Below are positions 35,235 to 43,780 of a stretch of 43,830 nucleotides of DNA, in pieces. The position numbers were made by a program, and so were the translations under genes. Positions within the stretch are counted from its first letter, which is position 1. Each line of letters opens with the position of its first letter. The stretch is from Rhodospirillales bacterium (lineage in GTDB: Bacteria > Pseudomonadota > Alphaproteobacteria > Acetobacterales > Acetobacteraceae). Location of the stretch: positions 1 to 43,830 of the forward strand of contig JANYDF010000137.1 of the NCBI GenBank assembly GCA_025359905.1, read 5' to 3'. The notes below the pieces were generated by a model. It made no database searches. It saw only the letters and a list, made by a program, of their open reading frames with translations, and was not told the DNA's origin.

Positions 35235-36224
35235 ATGACCCGTCTCGACGCCAAACTCGCCCGTATTCATGCGGGCCAGTACCGCCCGAGCGACTTCATC
35301 ATCGCCGACGCTAAGGACCCGGACATGGGGCCGAGCATCTCCTGGACTGGCGAAGTCAAGGGGCCGGACGGCGCCGTGCTGCGCAACCGCACCCGCGCGG
35401 AATTCCTCGACCAGATGCGCGCTATCGTGCAGCAGGATGTCGTGGACATCATGCTGGCCTCGGCGTCGAACATCGAAGTGCTGAGCCGCGAAGGCCTGTT
35501 CAACAGCAGCGCCGTGAAGCCTGCGATCCGCGCCAACGAATCGACCGACATTTGGGTGATGCGCGGCGCCACTTATTCCAAGCACGCCTCGCGCCCGTTC
35601 CGCACCCCGTCGCTGGCGCGGGTGAAGCCGCATACCGACCTCGGCCTGTATTCGGTGACGTTTAACCACGACATCGACGCCGATCTGGCCTCGCTGGCCG
35701 AATTCGCCAATTTCCGCGAGGAATGCGCCGACACCGGCTTCAGCTACTTCCTGGAAGTGTTCAACCCGAACGTCGACACCGGGATCGATCCGGCGGTGCT
35801 GCCGCACTACATCAACGACTGCCTGTGCCGCAGCCTCGCCGGCCTGACGCAAGCCGAGCGGCCGAAGTTCCTCAAGCTCGCCTATAACGGCCCGAAGGCG
35901 CTGGACGAACTGTGCAGCTACGACCCCAGCCTGGTCGTGGGCGTGCTGGGCGGCGGCAGCGGCACCTCGCGCGACTGCTTCGAACTGATCGCGCAGGCCG
36001 AGAAGTACGGCGCCCGCGTGGCGCTGTTCGGCCGCAAGATCAACCGCGCCGAAGCCCCGCTGGCGATGATCCAGATGATGCGCGAAGTCTCCAGCCATAA
36101 CCTGAAGCCGGAAGAAGCGGTGCGCGTGTATCACGACGAGATGGCCAAGGCGGGCGTGAAGCCGGCCCGCGAACTCGCCCGTGACAACGAGATCACCGAA
36201 GCCGTGCTGAAGATGGGCGGCTAA
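35235..36224 (+). CDS. Class I aldolase-like TIM-barrel protein
   Basis: A 329-residue protein with the alternating pattern of a TIM barrel. FLKLAYNGPKAL offers a Schiff-base-type lysine, and VVGVLGGGSGTSRDCFEL followed by GARVALFGRKIN looks like the phosphate-binding end of DeoC/FbaB/LacD-type aldolases. I cannot name a characterised member. It is followed after 85 bases by a PfkB sugar kinase and then by a sugar nucleotidyltransferase/phosphatase, so it probably cleaves or makes a sugar phosphate. GGAGGA lies 9 bases before the ATG. Cytoplasmic, no signal. Confidence 0.65.
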   Translation: MTRLDAKLARIHAGQYRPSDFIIADAKDPDMGPSISWTGEVKGPDGAVLRNRTRAEFLDQMRAIVQQDVVDIMLASASNIEVLSREGLFNSSAVKPAIRANESTDIWVMRGATYSKHASRPFRTPSLARVKPHTDLGLYSVTFNHDIDADLASLAEFANFREECADTGFSYFLEVFNPNVDTGIDPAVLPHYINDCLCRSLAGLTQAERPKFLKLAYNGPKALDELCSYDPSLVVGVLGGGSGTSRDCFELIAQAEKYGARVALFGRKINRAEAPLAMIQMMREVSSHNLKPEEAVRVYHDEMAKAGVKPARELARDNEITEAVLKMGG

Positions 36225-36250
36225 TCGCTGCTGGCGAACGCAAAATAAGT

Positions 36251-36285
36251 CCCCTCTCCGCCCGCCCTTCGCGGGGGGAGAGGGG
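36251..36285. repeat. REP-like inverted repeat between aldolase and kinase genes
   Basis: CCCCTCTCC at 36251-36259 pairs perfectly with GGAGAGGGG at 36277-36285, with a further GC-rich loop between. This is the look of a dispersed REP-type palindrome; it could also shape or stabilise the mRNA inside the operon. No T-run follows. Confidence 0.65.
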
Positions 36286-36309
36286 CAGGAAGCCACTGGA
36301 GGGAATGGC

Positions 36310-37329
36310 GTGGGGCAACGGGCGGGGTTCGTCACCGGCGGCACGTGGTGCGTCGATAACAACAAGCTCGTCACCTACTGGCCGGGCGAAGATGGACTGG
36401 TGGAGATCGAGGCGGTCGAACATCGCGGCGGCGGCTCCGGCTGCAACTTCGCGGTCGATATGCGCAAGCTCGACCCATCGATGCCGGTGGAGACCATCAC
36501 GCTGATCGGCGACGATGCCGATGGCCGTTTCCTGATGGCCGAGGCGGACGAGTTCGGCATCGGCCGGGCACAAATGCATGTCACCAGCGCCAGCGCCACG
36601 CAGTACACCGACGCGTTCGGCTCGCGCCGCTCTGGCCGCCGCACGCATCTGTTTTTTCCCGGCACCGCCGCGCTGCTGACGCCGGAGCATTTCGACTTCA
36701 CCAAAACCACCGCCGCCGTGCTGCATCTGGGCTTGCCCGGCGTGCACAAGATCATGGACGCACCGTGGGGCGATGACCCCAACGGCTGGGTGACGCTGCT
36801 GAAGCGCGCGCGCGCCGCCGGGCTGCGCACCAACCTGGAACTCGCCAGCATTGCGCCGGATCTGCTCGCCAAACTGATCAACCCCTGCCTGCCGCATCTG
36901 GACACATTATGCGTCAACGACCACGAAATCGGCGCGCTGACCGGGCTTGCCACGGTGCGTGACGGAACAACCGACGTCGAGGCCGTGGTGGAGGCGGTGC
37001 AGACCGCGCTGGCGCAGGGCCCGCTGGAACTGGTGGTGGCGCATTTCCCGATGGGCGCCGTGGCCGCCACGCGCGACGGCGCGGTGATCCGCCAGCCATC
37101 GCTGCGCGTGCCGCCGGAGGCCATTGCCGCCGCCAACGGTGCCGGCGACGCGTTTGCCGCCGGAATGCTGTACGGCGTGCATCAGCACTGGAGCGTCCCC
37201 GACGCGCTGCTGCTGGCCTGCGCCACCGCCGCCGCGTCGTTGCGCGCGCTGTCCACCACCGGGGCGATCGCGCCCTGGCAGGACTGTTTGGCATTGGTGC
37301 AGCAATGGGGCCTCCGCCCGCCGATCTGA
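36310..37329 (+). CDS. PfkB family carbohydrate kinase
   Basis: A 339-residue ribokinase-fold protein. GGGSGCNFAVDMRKL near the N-terminus and the signature NGAGDAFAAGML (catalytic Asp near 280) identify the family, which phosphorylates sugars with ATP. A middle stretch CVNDHEIGALTG matches the usual N-x-x-E region. The start is a GTG at 36310 with GGAGGG 6 bases upstream; an ATG at 36305 is in another frame. The substrate is unknown; the neighbouring aldolase-like and nucleotidyltransferase/phosphatase genes suggest an unusual sugar-phosphate route feeding glycan synthesis. Confidence 0.87.
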   Translation: MGQRAGFVTGGTWCVDNNKLVTYWPGEDGLVEIEAVEHRGGGSGCNFAVDMRKLDPSMPVETITLIGDDADGRFLMAEADEFGIGRAQMHVTSASATQYTDAFGSRRSGRRTHLFFPGTAALLTPEHFDFTKTTAAVLHLGLPGVHKIMDAPWGDDPNGWVTLLKRARAAGLRTNLELASIAPDLLAKLINPCLPHLDTLCVNDHEIGALTGLATVRDGTTDVEAVVEAVQTALAQGPLELVVAHFPMGAVAATRDGAVIRQPSLRVPPEAIAAANGAGDAFAAGMLYGVHQHWSVPDALLLACATAAASLRALSTTGAIAPWQDCLALVQQWGLRPPI

Positions 37330-37371
37330 CGCCATTGCGGCGGCAGGCAGCCTGACGCTATTGACTGAACG

Positions 37372-38610
37372 ATGACCTCCGGCACCATCCGCCAATGCGC
37401 CGTCCTTGCGGGTGGCCTTGGTACCCGCCTCGGCGCGCTGACGGCGGCGTTGCCCAAGCCGTTGCTGCCCTGTGGCGACCGCCCGTTCTTGGCGTGGCTG
37501 CTGCGCGAGTTGTCGCGCTACGGCGTGACCGATGTGGTGCTGCTGACCGGCCATCTTTCAGATCGTGTGGCCGAGCAAGTGGCGGCGATCCAGCAGACGC
37601 TGCCGATCAAGTTGACCATCGCGATGAGCAACGAGCCGTCGCCCGCCGGAACCGGCGGCGCGCTGTGGCATGCGCGCGATCTGCTCGACGAGCGGTTTCT
37701 GCTGGTCAACGGCGACTCGCTGCTCGACGGCAATTTGGGGCGCTTGCTGGCCGACGCGGCCACCGACGGGCCGGACGTGACGGCGCGGCTGGCGCTGCGC
37801 GACCTGCCGGACGCCTCGCGTTACGGCGTGGTCGATTGGCAGGACGGCCGCATTACCGCATTCCGCGAACGCCCGCCGGCTGCGGCACCTGGGATGATCA
37901 ATGCCGGCATCTACGTGATGCGGCGCGCGATCTTGGACAGCATCCAGCCGGAATGCTCGCTGGAACGCGACGTGTTGCCGGGCCTGGCCGCCCAGGGTGC
38001 GGTGCGCGGCAGCGTGATCGGCGGCTGGTTCATCGACATCGGCATCCCGGACGATCTGGCGCGCGGTCAGCGCGAATTGCCGCTCCGGTTGCGCCGCCCC
38101 GCGCTGTTCCTCGACCGCGACGGGGTGATCAACCGCGATCACGCCTATGTCGGCCACCGCGAGCGGTTCGATTGGACGGATACCGCACTGGACGCCATCC
38201 GCACCGCCAGCGACGCGGGGTGGCATGTGTTCGTGGTCACCAACCAATCCGGCGTCGCGCGCGGCATGTATTCCGAAGCCGACGTGCTGGCGTTGCACGC
38301 CTGGATGACCGGCGAAGTGCGCCGCCACGGCGGCACCATCGACGATCTGCGCTATTGCCCGCACCACACCGAGGGCAGCGTGGCGGCCTACCAGCGCCCC
38401 TGCCATTGGCGCAAACCGGCGCCCGGCATGCTGCTCGACCTGATCCGCGTCTGGAATCTCGCTCCTGCCAACTGCGTGCTGATCGGCGACCAGCCGACCG
38501 ACCTTGCCGCCGCTGCGGCGGCGGGCATGCCAGCGCAGCGTTTCCATGGCGGCGATTTGTGCGCGATGGTGCGGGAAATCGTGCGCGGCAGCCCGGCGGC
38601 GCTGGCGTAA
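37372..38610 (+). CDS. Fused sugar-1-phosphate nucleotidyltransferase and GmhB-like HAD phosphatase
   Basis: A 412-residue fusion. Residues 1-230 are a nucleotidyltransferase (AGGLGTRLGALTAALPKPLL, VNGDSLLDGN, NAGIYVM), of the type that makes GDP-heptose (HddC) or GDP-mannose. Residues 245-412 are an HAD phosphatase like GmhB, which removes the C7 phosphate of heptose 1,7-bisphosphate: FLDRDGVIN, VVTNQSGVARG, and WRKPAPGM. The GmhB zinc site is altered: Cys329, His331 and Cys344 are present, but the fourth ligand position holds Trp346. It may serve both ADP-heptose (with hldE) and a GDP-heptose route. No strong ribosome site is seen before the ATG. Confidence 0.87.
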   Translation: MTSGTIRQCAVLAGGLGTRLGALTAALPKPLLPCGDRPFLAWLLRELSRYGVTDVVLLTGHLSDRVAEQVAAIQQTLPIKLTIAMSNEPSPAGTGGALWHARDLLDERFLLVNGDSLLDGNLGRLLADAATDGPDVTARLALRDLPDASRYGVVDWQDGRITAFRERPPAAAPGMINAGIYVMRRAILDSIQPECSLERDVLPGLAAQGAVRGSVIGGWFIDIGIPDDLARGQRELPLRLRRPALFLDRDGVINRDHAYVGHRERFDWTDTALDAIRTASDAGWHVFVVTNQSGVARGMYSEADVLALHAWMTGEVRRHGGTIDDLRYCPHHTEGSVAAYQRPCHWRKPAPGMLLDLIRVWNLAPANCVLIGDQPTDLAAAAAAGMPAQRFHGGDLCAMVREIVRGSPAALA

Positions 38611-38662
38611 CATTAAGCCGCGCCGCCTTAGAACGGCTGCGGTACGCAGGGCGGGAGGCTCG

Positions 38663-41512
38663 ATGGCGGCGAAATCGAAGAAGTCCGTGGCTGAACCGCC
38701 GCCCGTGCGGCTGGTGCCGCTGAATGGCAGCCTGGACCGCGCCGACCGCGACGGCACCATCGAAGGCTGGTGCTGGTCGCCGGACGAGCCAGACGTGCAT
38801 CGCATGTTGGCCGTACTGGCCGATGGCGGCGTGATCGCCGAGGTGCAATGCGATCAGGAGCGCGACGATTTGCGCGCCGCGGGCATCGGCGACGGGTTTC
38901 ATTCGTTCCTGCTGTGCCTGGAACCCGAGACGATGCAACCGGGTGCCAGCGTCGAGGTGACGCTGCGTGACACCGCCACCGGCCAGCCGGTCGGCACGCC
39001 GCAGCGCGTCACCTGGGCCGGAGCCGCCGCGCAGCCCCCCGTAACGCCGGAACCGGCGGCCGTCCCCGAATTGCCCGCGCTGCACGGCCATCTCGACCGG
39101 GTGTCGCGCGATGGCTGGGTGTCCGGCTGGTGCTGGTATCCGGACTTGCCGGGCAGTCATGTCGAGCTGACCGTGCTGGTCGATCACCAGATCGCGGGCA
39201 GTTTCACCGCCGCCAATTTCCGCCCCGACCTGCAACAGGCGGGGATCGGCGACGGCACGCATGGGTTTTCCTATGCGCTGCCGTATAGTGCCCTGGCCGA
39301 CAAAGGCACGCTGGTGGTCGCGGTGCGCGAAAGCGGCACCGGGCGCAATCTGAGCGACCCGATCACTGTCCGCCTCGGCCGCCTCGCTGGCGTCGAGGAT
39401 CGCATCGTCGATCTGGAACGCCAGTTGCGTCTGATGGGCGGCCGGGTCGAGGAACTCAGCCGCGCCGCCCAGGCGCGCGACGAGGACCGCGCCGCGCGGG
39501 CATTGTTCGCCACTGTCGCCGGGTTCTTTCAGGAACTGGCCGGCGCGCCGCAGGGCGCCAGCTTGCGCAGCCTCGGGGCCGCGGGACTTGCAGGGGCGCT
39601 GGACGAAATCGCCGCCCGGCTCGCCCCGCTGACGCTGGCGCTGCCGGACCAGCCCAAGGCCACCATCTGCATCGCCGCCACCGCCGGGGTGGACGCGATC
39701 CATCGCTGCCTGCTGGCGCTGCACGAAGCGGGCATCGACGCCACGGCCGACGTGGTGCTGCTCGACGACGGCGGGCATGGCGGCGAAGCGGCGCTGCTGC
39801 CCTCGGTGGTGCGCAATTTGCGCTACGTGCGGCTGCACGACGCCAGCGGTTTGGTGGCCGGGCGCAACACGGTGACGCAGGCAGCGCGCGGCGATGCCGT
39901 GGTGTTCCTCGCACCCGAGGCGCATCTCACCGCCGGGTGGCTCGATGAAATTCTCGCCTGCTTCGCCCGTGAGCCAAAGGCCGCCATCGCCGCCGGGCGG
40001 CTGCTGCGCGAGGACGGTTTGCTGGAAGCGTTCGGCCTGCTGGCCGGGGCCGACGGCTTGCTGCGCGACCCCGGCGATCTGGCCCCCGCCGAAGCGCGTG
40101 AGTTCGGGTTCATGCGCCCAGTCGACGCCGTGGCCGGGCTGGCCTTCGCCATCCGCCGATCCGACTTGCAGGCGGCCGGCGGCTTCAGCCCGCTGTATCG
40201 CCGCTTCGGCCTTGCCGTTGCCGATCTGTGCGCCCGCTTGCGCGCCGCCGGGCGCAGCGTGCTGGTGCAACCGCTGGCCACCGCCGTCTGGGTCGAGCGC
40301 GCACCGGCCAGCGCCGACGGCGCAGCGCCCGACCTGAGCCTGCCGGACGAGGAGACCTTGCGGCTGCGCGAACAGTTGCGTGCCGAAGGCTGGCCCCCCG
40401 GCCCCGCCGCCGCCGGGTTCATCGGCCACGCACTGGTGATCGATGACGGCCTGCCGCGAACGGATCGCGACGCCGGGTCGATTGCCACGTTCGAGCAAAT
40501 GCTGGTGCTGCGCCGCCTCGGCTACCGGGTGACGATTTGCCCTGTGCACGCCGGGGCGCTCGACCCCGCCGAGGTGGACGGGCTTCGGCGGCAGGGTATC
40601 GACGTCGCCGACGGATCGGTGACCGCGTATCTGGAGGCCGAGGGCAGCACGCTCGATTTGGTGCATGTGTATCGCTACGCCAACATGGCGATGCTGCTGG
40701 ACCGCATTCGCACCCTGGCGCCGCACGCCAAACTGGTGTTCGCCACCGCCGATCTGCATTTTCTGCGCGAGCAGCGCCGTGCCGAATTGGCCGGCGCGCC
40801 GCCACCCGATGCGGTGCGCGACGATGAGTTGCGCTGCATTCGCGCCGCCGACGCCAGCATCGTGACCAGCGACTACGAAATGGACGTGTTGAGCCGGGAG
40901 CCAGAGCTTGGCCGCCTGGTGCTGCTGCGCTGGATTGTCCGGCCCGCGCCGGTTTCCGCCGGGTTCGCGCAGCGGCGCGACCTGTGCTTCATCGGCAATT
41001 TCCGCCACCCGCCCAATGTGGACGGCGTGCTGTGGTTCGCCGCCGAAGTGTTGCCGTTAGTGCGCGCCGAACTGCCCGGGGTGCGCCTGCGCCTCGCGGG
41101 CAGCTACATGCCCGCACAAGTGCAGGCGCTGGCGTCGGACGGAATTGAAGTGCTGGGCTGGGTCGAGGATCTGGCGGCGCTGTTCGCCTCGGTGCGGCTC
41201 TCGGTGGCGCCGCTACGCTACGGCGCGGGGTTCAAGGGCAAAGTGGCGACCAGCCTCGCGCACGGCTTGCCGGTCGCTGGGTCGAGCATCTCGCTGGAAG
41301 GCACCGGGCTGCACGATGGCGACGGCGTGCTGGTGGCCGATGACCCGGCGGACTTCGCAGGCGCCATCGTGCGGCTGCACCAGGATGCGGCGTTGTGGCA
41401 ACACATGTCCGAGCGAGCGCAGGAGCGCGTGACCACGCTGTATTCGCCGCAGGCCGCCGATGCGGTCTGGCGAGGAATGCTGACGGAACTGGATTGCCCG
41501 GTAAGGGGTTAA
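38663..41512 (+). CDS. Large glycosyltransferase with two GW-type domains, a degenerate GT2 and a GT-B domain
   Basis: A 949-residue protein. Two tandem GW-type accessory domains lie at about 19-92 (GWCWSPDEP .. GIGDGFHSF) and 139-212 (GWCWYPDLP .. GIGDGTHGF). A coiled coil follows at about 242-280. A GT2-like domain at 331-549 has LLDDGG but lacks the NND motif (FLAPEAHL) and the E-D-x-D-L motif (AVADLCARL), so it may not be catalytic. From 589 to the end there is a GT-B domain close to that of the protein at 31617 (APLRYGAGFKGKVATSLAHGLPV). GGGAGG precedes the ATG at 38663. A glutathione S-transferase gene follows after 4 bases. Confidence 0.83.
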   Translation: MAAKSKKSVAEPPPVRLVPLNGSLDRADRDGTIEGWCWSPDEPDVHRMLAVLADGGVIAEVQCDQERDDLRAAGIGDGFHSFLLCLEPETMQPGASVEVTLRDTATGQPVGTPQRVTWAGAAAQPPVTPEPAAVPELPALHGHLDRVSRDGWVSGWCWYPDLPGSHVELTVLVDHQIAGSFTAANFRPDLQQAGIGDGTHGFSYALPYSALADKGTLVVAVRESGTGRNLSDPITVRLGRLAGVEDRIVDLERQLRLMGGRVEELSRAAQARDEDRAARALFATVAGFFQELAGAPQGASLRSLGAAGLAGALDEIAARLAPLTLALPDQPKATICIAATAGVDAIHRCLLALHEAGIDATADVVLLDDGGHGGEAALLPSVVRNLRYVRLHDASGLVAGRNTVTQAARGDAVVFLAPEAHLTAGWLDEILACFAREPKAAIAAGRLLREDGLLEAFGLLAGADGLLRDPGDLAPAEAREFGFMRPVDAVAGLAFAIRRSDLQAAGGFSPLYRRFGLAVADLCARLRAAGRSVLVQPLATAVWVERAPASADGAAPDLSLPDEETLRLREQLRAEGWPPGPAAAGFIGHALVIDDGLPRTDRDAGSIATFEQMLVLRRLGYRVTICPVHAGALDPAEVDGLRRQGIDVADGSVTAYLEAEGSTLDLVHVYRYANMAMLLDRIRTLAPHAKLVFATADLHFLREQRRAELAGAPPPDAVRDDELRCIRAADASIVTSDYEMDVLSREPELGRLVLLRWIVRPAPVSAGFAQRRDLCFIGNFRHPPNVDGVLWFAAEVLPLVRAELPGVRLRLAGSYMPAQVQALASDGIEVLGWVEDLAALFASVRLSVAPLRYGAGFKGKVATSLAHGLPVAGSSISLEGTGLHDGDGVLVADDPADFAGAIVRLHQDAALWQHMSERAQERVTTLYSPQAADAVWRGMLTELDCPVRG

Positions 41513-41516
41513 ACCG

Positions 41517-42152
41517 ATGTATACGCTGTATTATTACCCCGGCAACGCCAGCCTGTTCCCGCACATGCTGCTGCGCGAACTCGGCGTGCCGTTTGAATTG
41601 GCGCTGGTCGACCGCGCGCAGAACGCGCAGCACAGCGCCGAATTCCTCAAGCTGAACCCGAACGGGCGCATTCCCGTGCTGGTGGATGGCGGTCTGGTGC
41701 TGTTCGAAACCGCCGCGATCGCGCTGCATCTGTGCGACCGCCATCCCGAAGCCGGGCTGGCCCCACCGGTTGGCACCGCCGAGCGGGCGCAGTTCTACAA
41801 GTGGATGATCCACCTTGCGAACACGCCGCAGCCGGAGTTTCGCCTGTGGTTCTACCCGGAGCAGCATGTGCCGAGCCCGGCGCTGGCCGAGGCGGTCAAG
41901 CAAACCGCCGGGGTGCGGCTGGAAGCAATGTTCGACCGCATCGCCGAGCAGCTTGAAGGCCGCGAATGGCTGCTCGAATCGGGCTTCTCGGCGGCGGATT
42001 TGTTCCTGTGCATGCTGGTCCGCTGGGGCCGCGGCCTGCCCCGCCCAGCCCGCGATGTCCCGGCGCTCGGCGCGCACGCCCGGCGCGTGCTGGCCCGCCC
42101 TGCGGTGCAGGCGGCGCTGGCTGCGGAACGGATCGCAGCACCGCTGGTGTAG
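41517..42152 (+). CDS. Glutathione S-transferase
   Basis: A 211-residue cytosolic glutathione S-transferase. The thioredoxin-like half runs MYTLYYYPGNASLFPHMLLRE with the expected Ser/Tyr region, NPNGRIPVLVDGG (cis-Pro) and LFETAAIALHLCDRHP, which binds the gamma-glutamyl end. The helical half has the usual ADLFLCMLVRW. It conjugates or reduces electrophiles with glutathione; the substrate is not known. It starts 4 bases after the large glycosyltransferase stop and may simply share its transcript. Confidence 0.92.
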   Translation: MYTLYYYPGNASLFPHMLLRELGVPFELALVDRAQNAQHSAEFLKLNPNGRIPVLVDGGLVLFETAAIALHLCDRHPEAGLAPPVGTAERAQFYKWMIHLANTPQPEFRLWFYPEQHVPSPALAEAVKQTAGVRLEAMFDRIAEQLEGREWLLESGFSAADLFLCMLVRWGRGLPRPARDVPALGAHARRVLARPAVQAALAAERIAAPLV

Positions 42153-42446
42153 TCAGACCGAGGCGGGCTTGCGCGGCCGTCCGCCCTTGGCACCGTTGGC
42201 TCGCGCGGCAGCCGATTTCGCAGCCGATGTCGATTGTCCGGCGACCCGCGCCAGCGCCTGTGTCATCCAGGCATGGGTACCGAACAACCCGGCGGCCAAG
42301 CCGCCAACCGGCAGGTCCACATCCAAGTCCGGCCAATGCAGGTTGAACTTCGCTTGACCGGGACCGGTGACATGCACCTGCGCCGGGGCATGATCGAGGG
42401 TGTAGATCACGAACCTGAACCCAAGCACGCGATGCACCACCACCAT
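42153..42446 (-). CDS. Small DUF4160/DUF2442-like protein
   Basis: A 97-residue protein. The first half, VVHRVLGFRFVIYTLDH with AQVHVTG, follows DUF4160 (pattern D-H-x-P-x-x-V-H-V). The segment LHWPDLDVDLPVGGL matches the C-terminal W-P-x-L-D-x-D motif of DUF2442. The tail ends with basic GAKGGRPRK, possibly nucleic-acid binding. DUF4160 and DUF2442 genes often sit side by side and have been proposed as toxin-antitoxin-like pairs; here the two signatures appear in one short chain. The function is unknown. It ends directly at the GST stop (adjacent bases) and is convergent with it. Confidence 0.6.
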   Translation of the reverse strand: MVVVHRVLGFRFVIYTLDHAPAQVHVTGPGQAKFNLHWPDLDVDLPVGGLAAGLFGTHAWMTQALARVAGQSTSAAKSAAARANGAKGGRPRKPASV

Positions 42447-42586
42447 TGATTTAAAAAACCCATCTGTTTGGTTTACGAGAGCTGACGCTCAAACTGCAGC
42501 TTCAGCAATTTCGGCACCCGTCAACGCCCGGAACGGCACATCTGGGTTTCGGGTGGTTTTTGCGGTCCCGCCACCATCTGGCGACC

Positions 42587-43780
42587 ATGTCCGAAGCGCA
42601 ATCCACCGCTGACCCGCCCGCGCCCGTGCTGACGCCTGCTTTAACGCGGGCAATGGTGGTGGCGGCCGGATTCGCCGCAGCCAATGTCTGGTACAACCAG
42701 CCAATGATCGGCATGATCGCGCGCGATCTGCCTGCCCCCGCGCAACTGGCGGCGCTGATCCCCACCGCTACCCAAATCGGCTTCGCTAGCGGCATCCTGC
42801 TGTTGCTGCCGCTTGGCGACCGGATGGACCGGCGGACGCTGATTTTGCGTCAGTTGGTCCTGTTGACCGCCGCCCTGCTCGCCGCAGCATTGGCGCCGGG
42901 ACCGTTCACGCTGATCGCCGCCTCGGTGGCGATCGGCGCAGGGGCCTGCATCGCCCAGCAAATCGTGGCGTTCGCCGCCGATCTGGCGCCGCCGCAACGG
43001 CGCGGGCAAGTGGTCGGCACGGTGATGAGCGGCGTGCTGTCCGGCGTGCTGATGGGCCGCGTGCTATCGGGCGCGGTGGCGCATTATGCGGGCTGGCGAA
43101 CCATGTTCTTCCTGGCCGCCGGTTTGGCGGTGGCAATGGGCGTGCTACTCGCCGCGATGCTGCCGCGCAGCCGCCCGAAAGTCGGCGGGTCATACGCCAG
43201 CCTGATGTTCTCGCTCGTCACGCTTGTGCAAGTGCATCCGCCGCTGTTGCGCGCCGCACTGATCCAGGCCGGGCTGTTCGGCGGGTTCGCAGCCTTCTGG
43301 TCGTTACTGGCGCTGAAGCTGCAAACGCCGCCGCTCAATCTGGGCAGCGATGTGGCCGGGCTGTTCGGCATGATCGGCGCGGCGGGCGTGATGGTGGCAA
43401 CATTTGCCGGGCGTCTGGCCGACCGGCGTGGCCCGCGCGGCGTGATCGGCGCAGGCATCGCGCTGACCGCGCTGGGATTTGTCGCGCTATGGGCAATCCC
43501 TGGGGTGGCGGGTCTGATTGCGGGGGTGTTGTTGATGGACTTGGGCGTGCAGGGTGCGCAGGTGGCGAACCAGTCGGTGATCTATGCCTTGCAGCCAGAC
43601 GCGCGCGGGCGGCTGAACACCGTGTTCATGGGCGTGATGTTCACCGGCGGCGCGCTTGGCTCGGGCATTGCCGGGCTGGCTTGGACGCTGGCGGGATGGC
43701 CTGCGGTGTGCGCGGTGGGGCTGGCGCTGTGTGCAGGGTCAATGGCGCTGCATCTGCGCCGCCACCCGCTACGCCGCTAG
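42587..43780 (+). CDS. Major facilitator superfamily transporter (drug/metabolite exporter type)
   Basis: A 397-residue protein with about twelve membrane helices. The A-motif between helices 2 and 3 reads LPLGDRMDRRTLI, and a second copy, FAGRLADRRGPRG, lies in the second half. The N-terminus, NVWYNQPMIGMIARDL, resembles YnfM/CynX-like exporters. It moves small molecules across the inner membrane by proton coupling; the substrate is unknown. I chose the ATG at 42587; the frame starts with a TTG at 42560 but no ribosome site supports either strongly. Its last 12 bases overlap the end of a convergent gene. Confidence 0.9.
   Translation: MSEAQSTADPPAPVLTPALTRAMVVAAGFAAANVWYNQPMIGMIARDLPAPAQLAALIPTATQIGFASGILLLLPLGDRMDRRTLILRQLVLLTAALLAAALAPGPFTLIAASVAIGAGACIAQQIVAFAADLAPPQRRGQVVGTVMSGVLSGVLMGRVLSGAVAHYAGWRTMFFLAAGLAVAMGVLLAAMLPRSRPKVGGSYASLMFSLVTLVQVHPPLLRAALIQAGLFGGFAAFWSLLALKLQTPPLNLGSDVAGLFGMIGAAGVMVATFAGRLADRRGPRGVIGAGIALTALGFVALWAIPGVAGLIAGVLLMDLGVQGAQVANQSVIYALQPDARGRLNTVFMGVMFTGGALGSGIAGLAWTLAGWPAVCAVGLALCAGSMALHLRRHPLRR

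Noticed and set aside
38237-41008. 923-codon minus-strand frame opposite the large glycosyltransferase
   Set aside because: Very long but composed of Gln/His/Arg/Gly shadow residues; the plus strand has clear domains.
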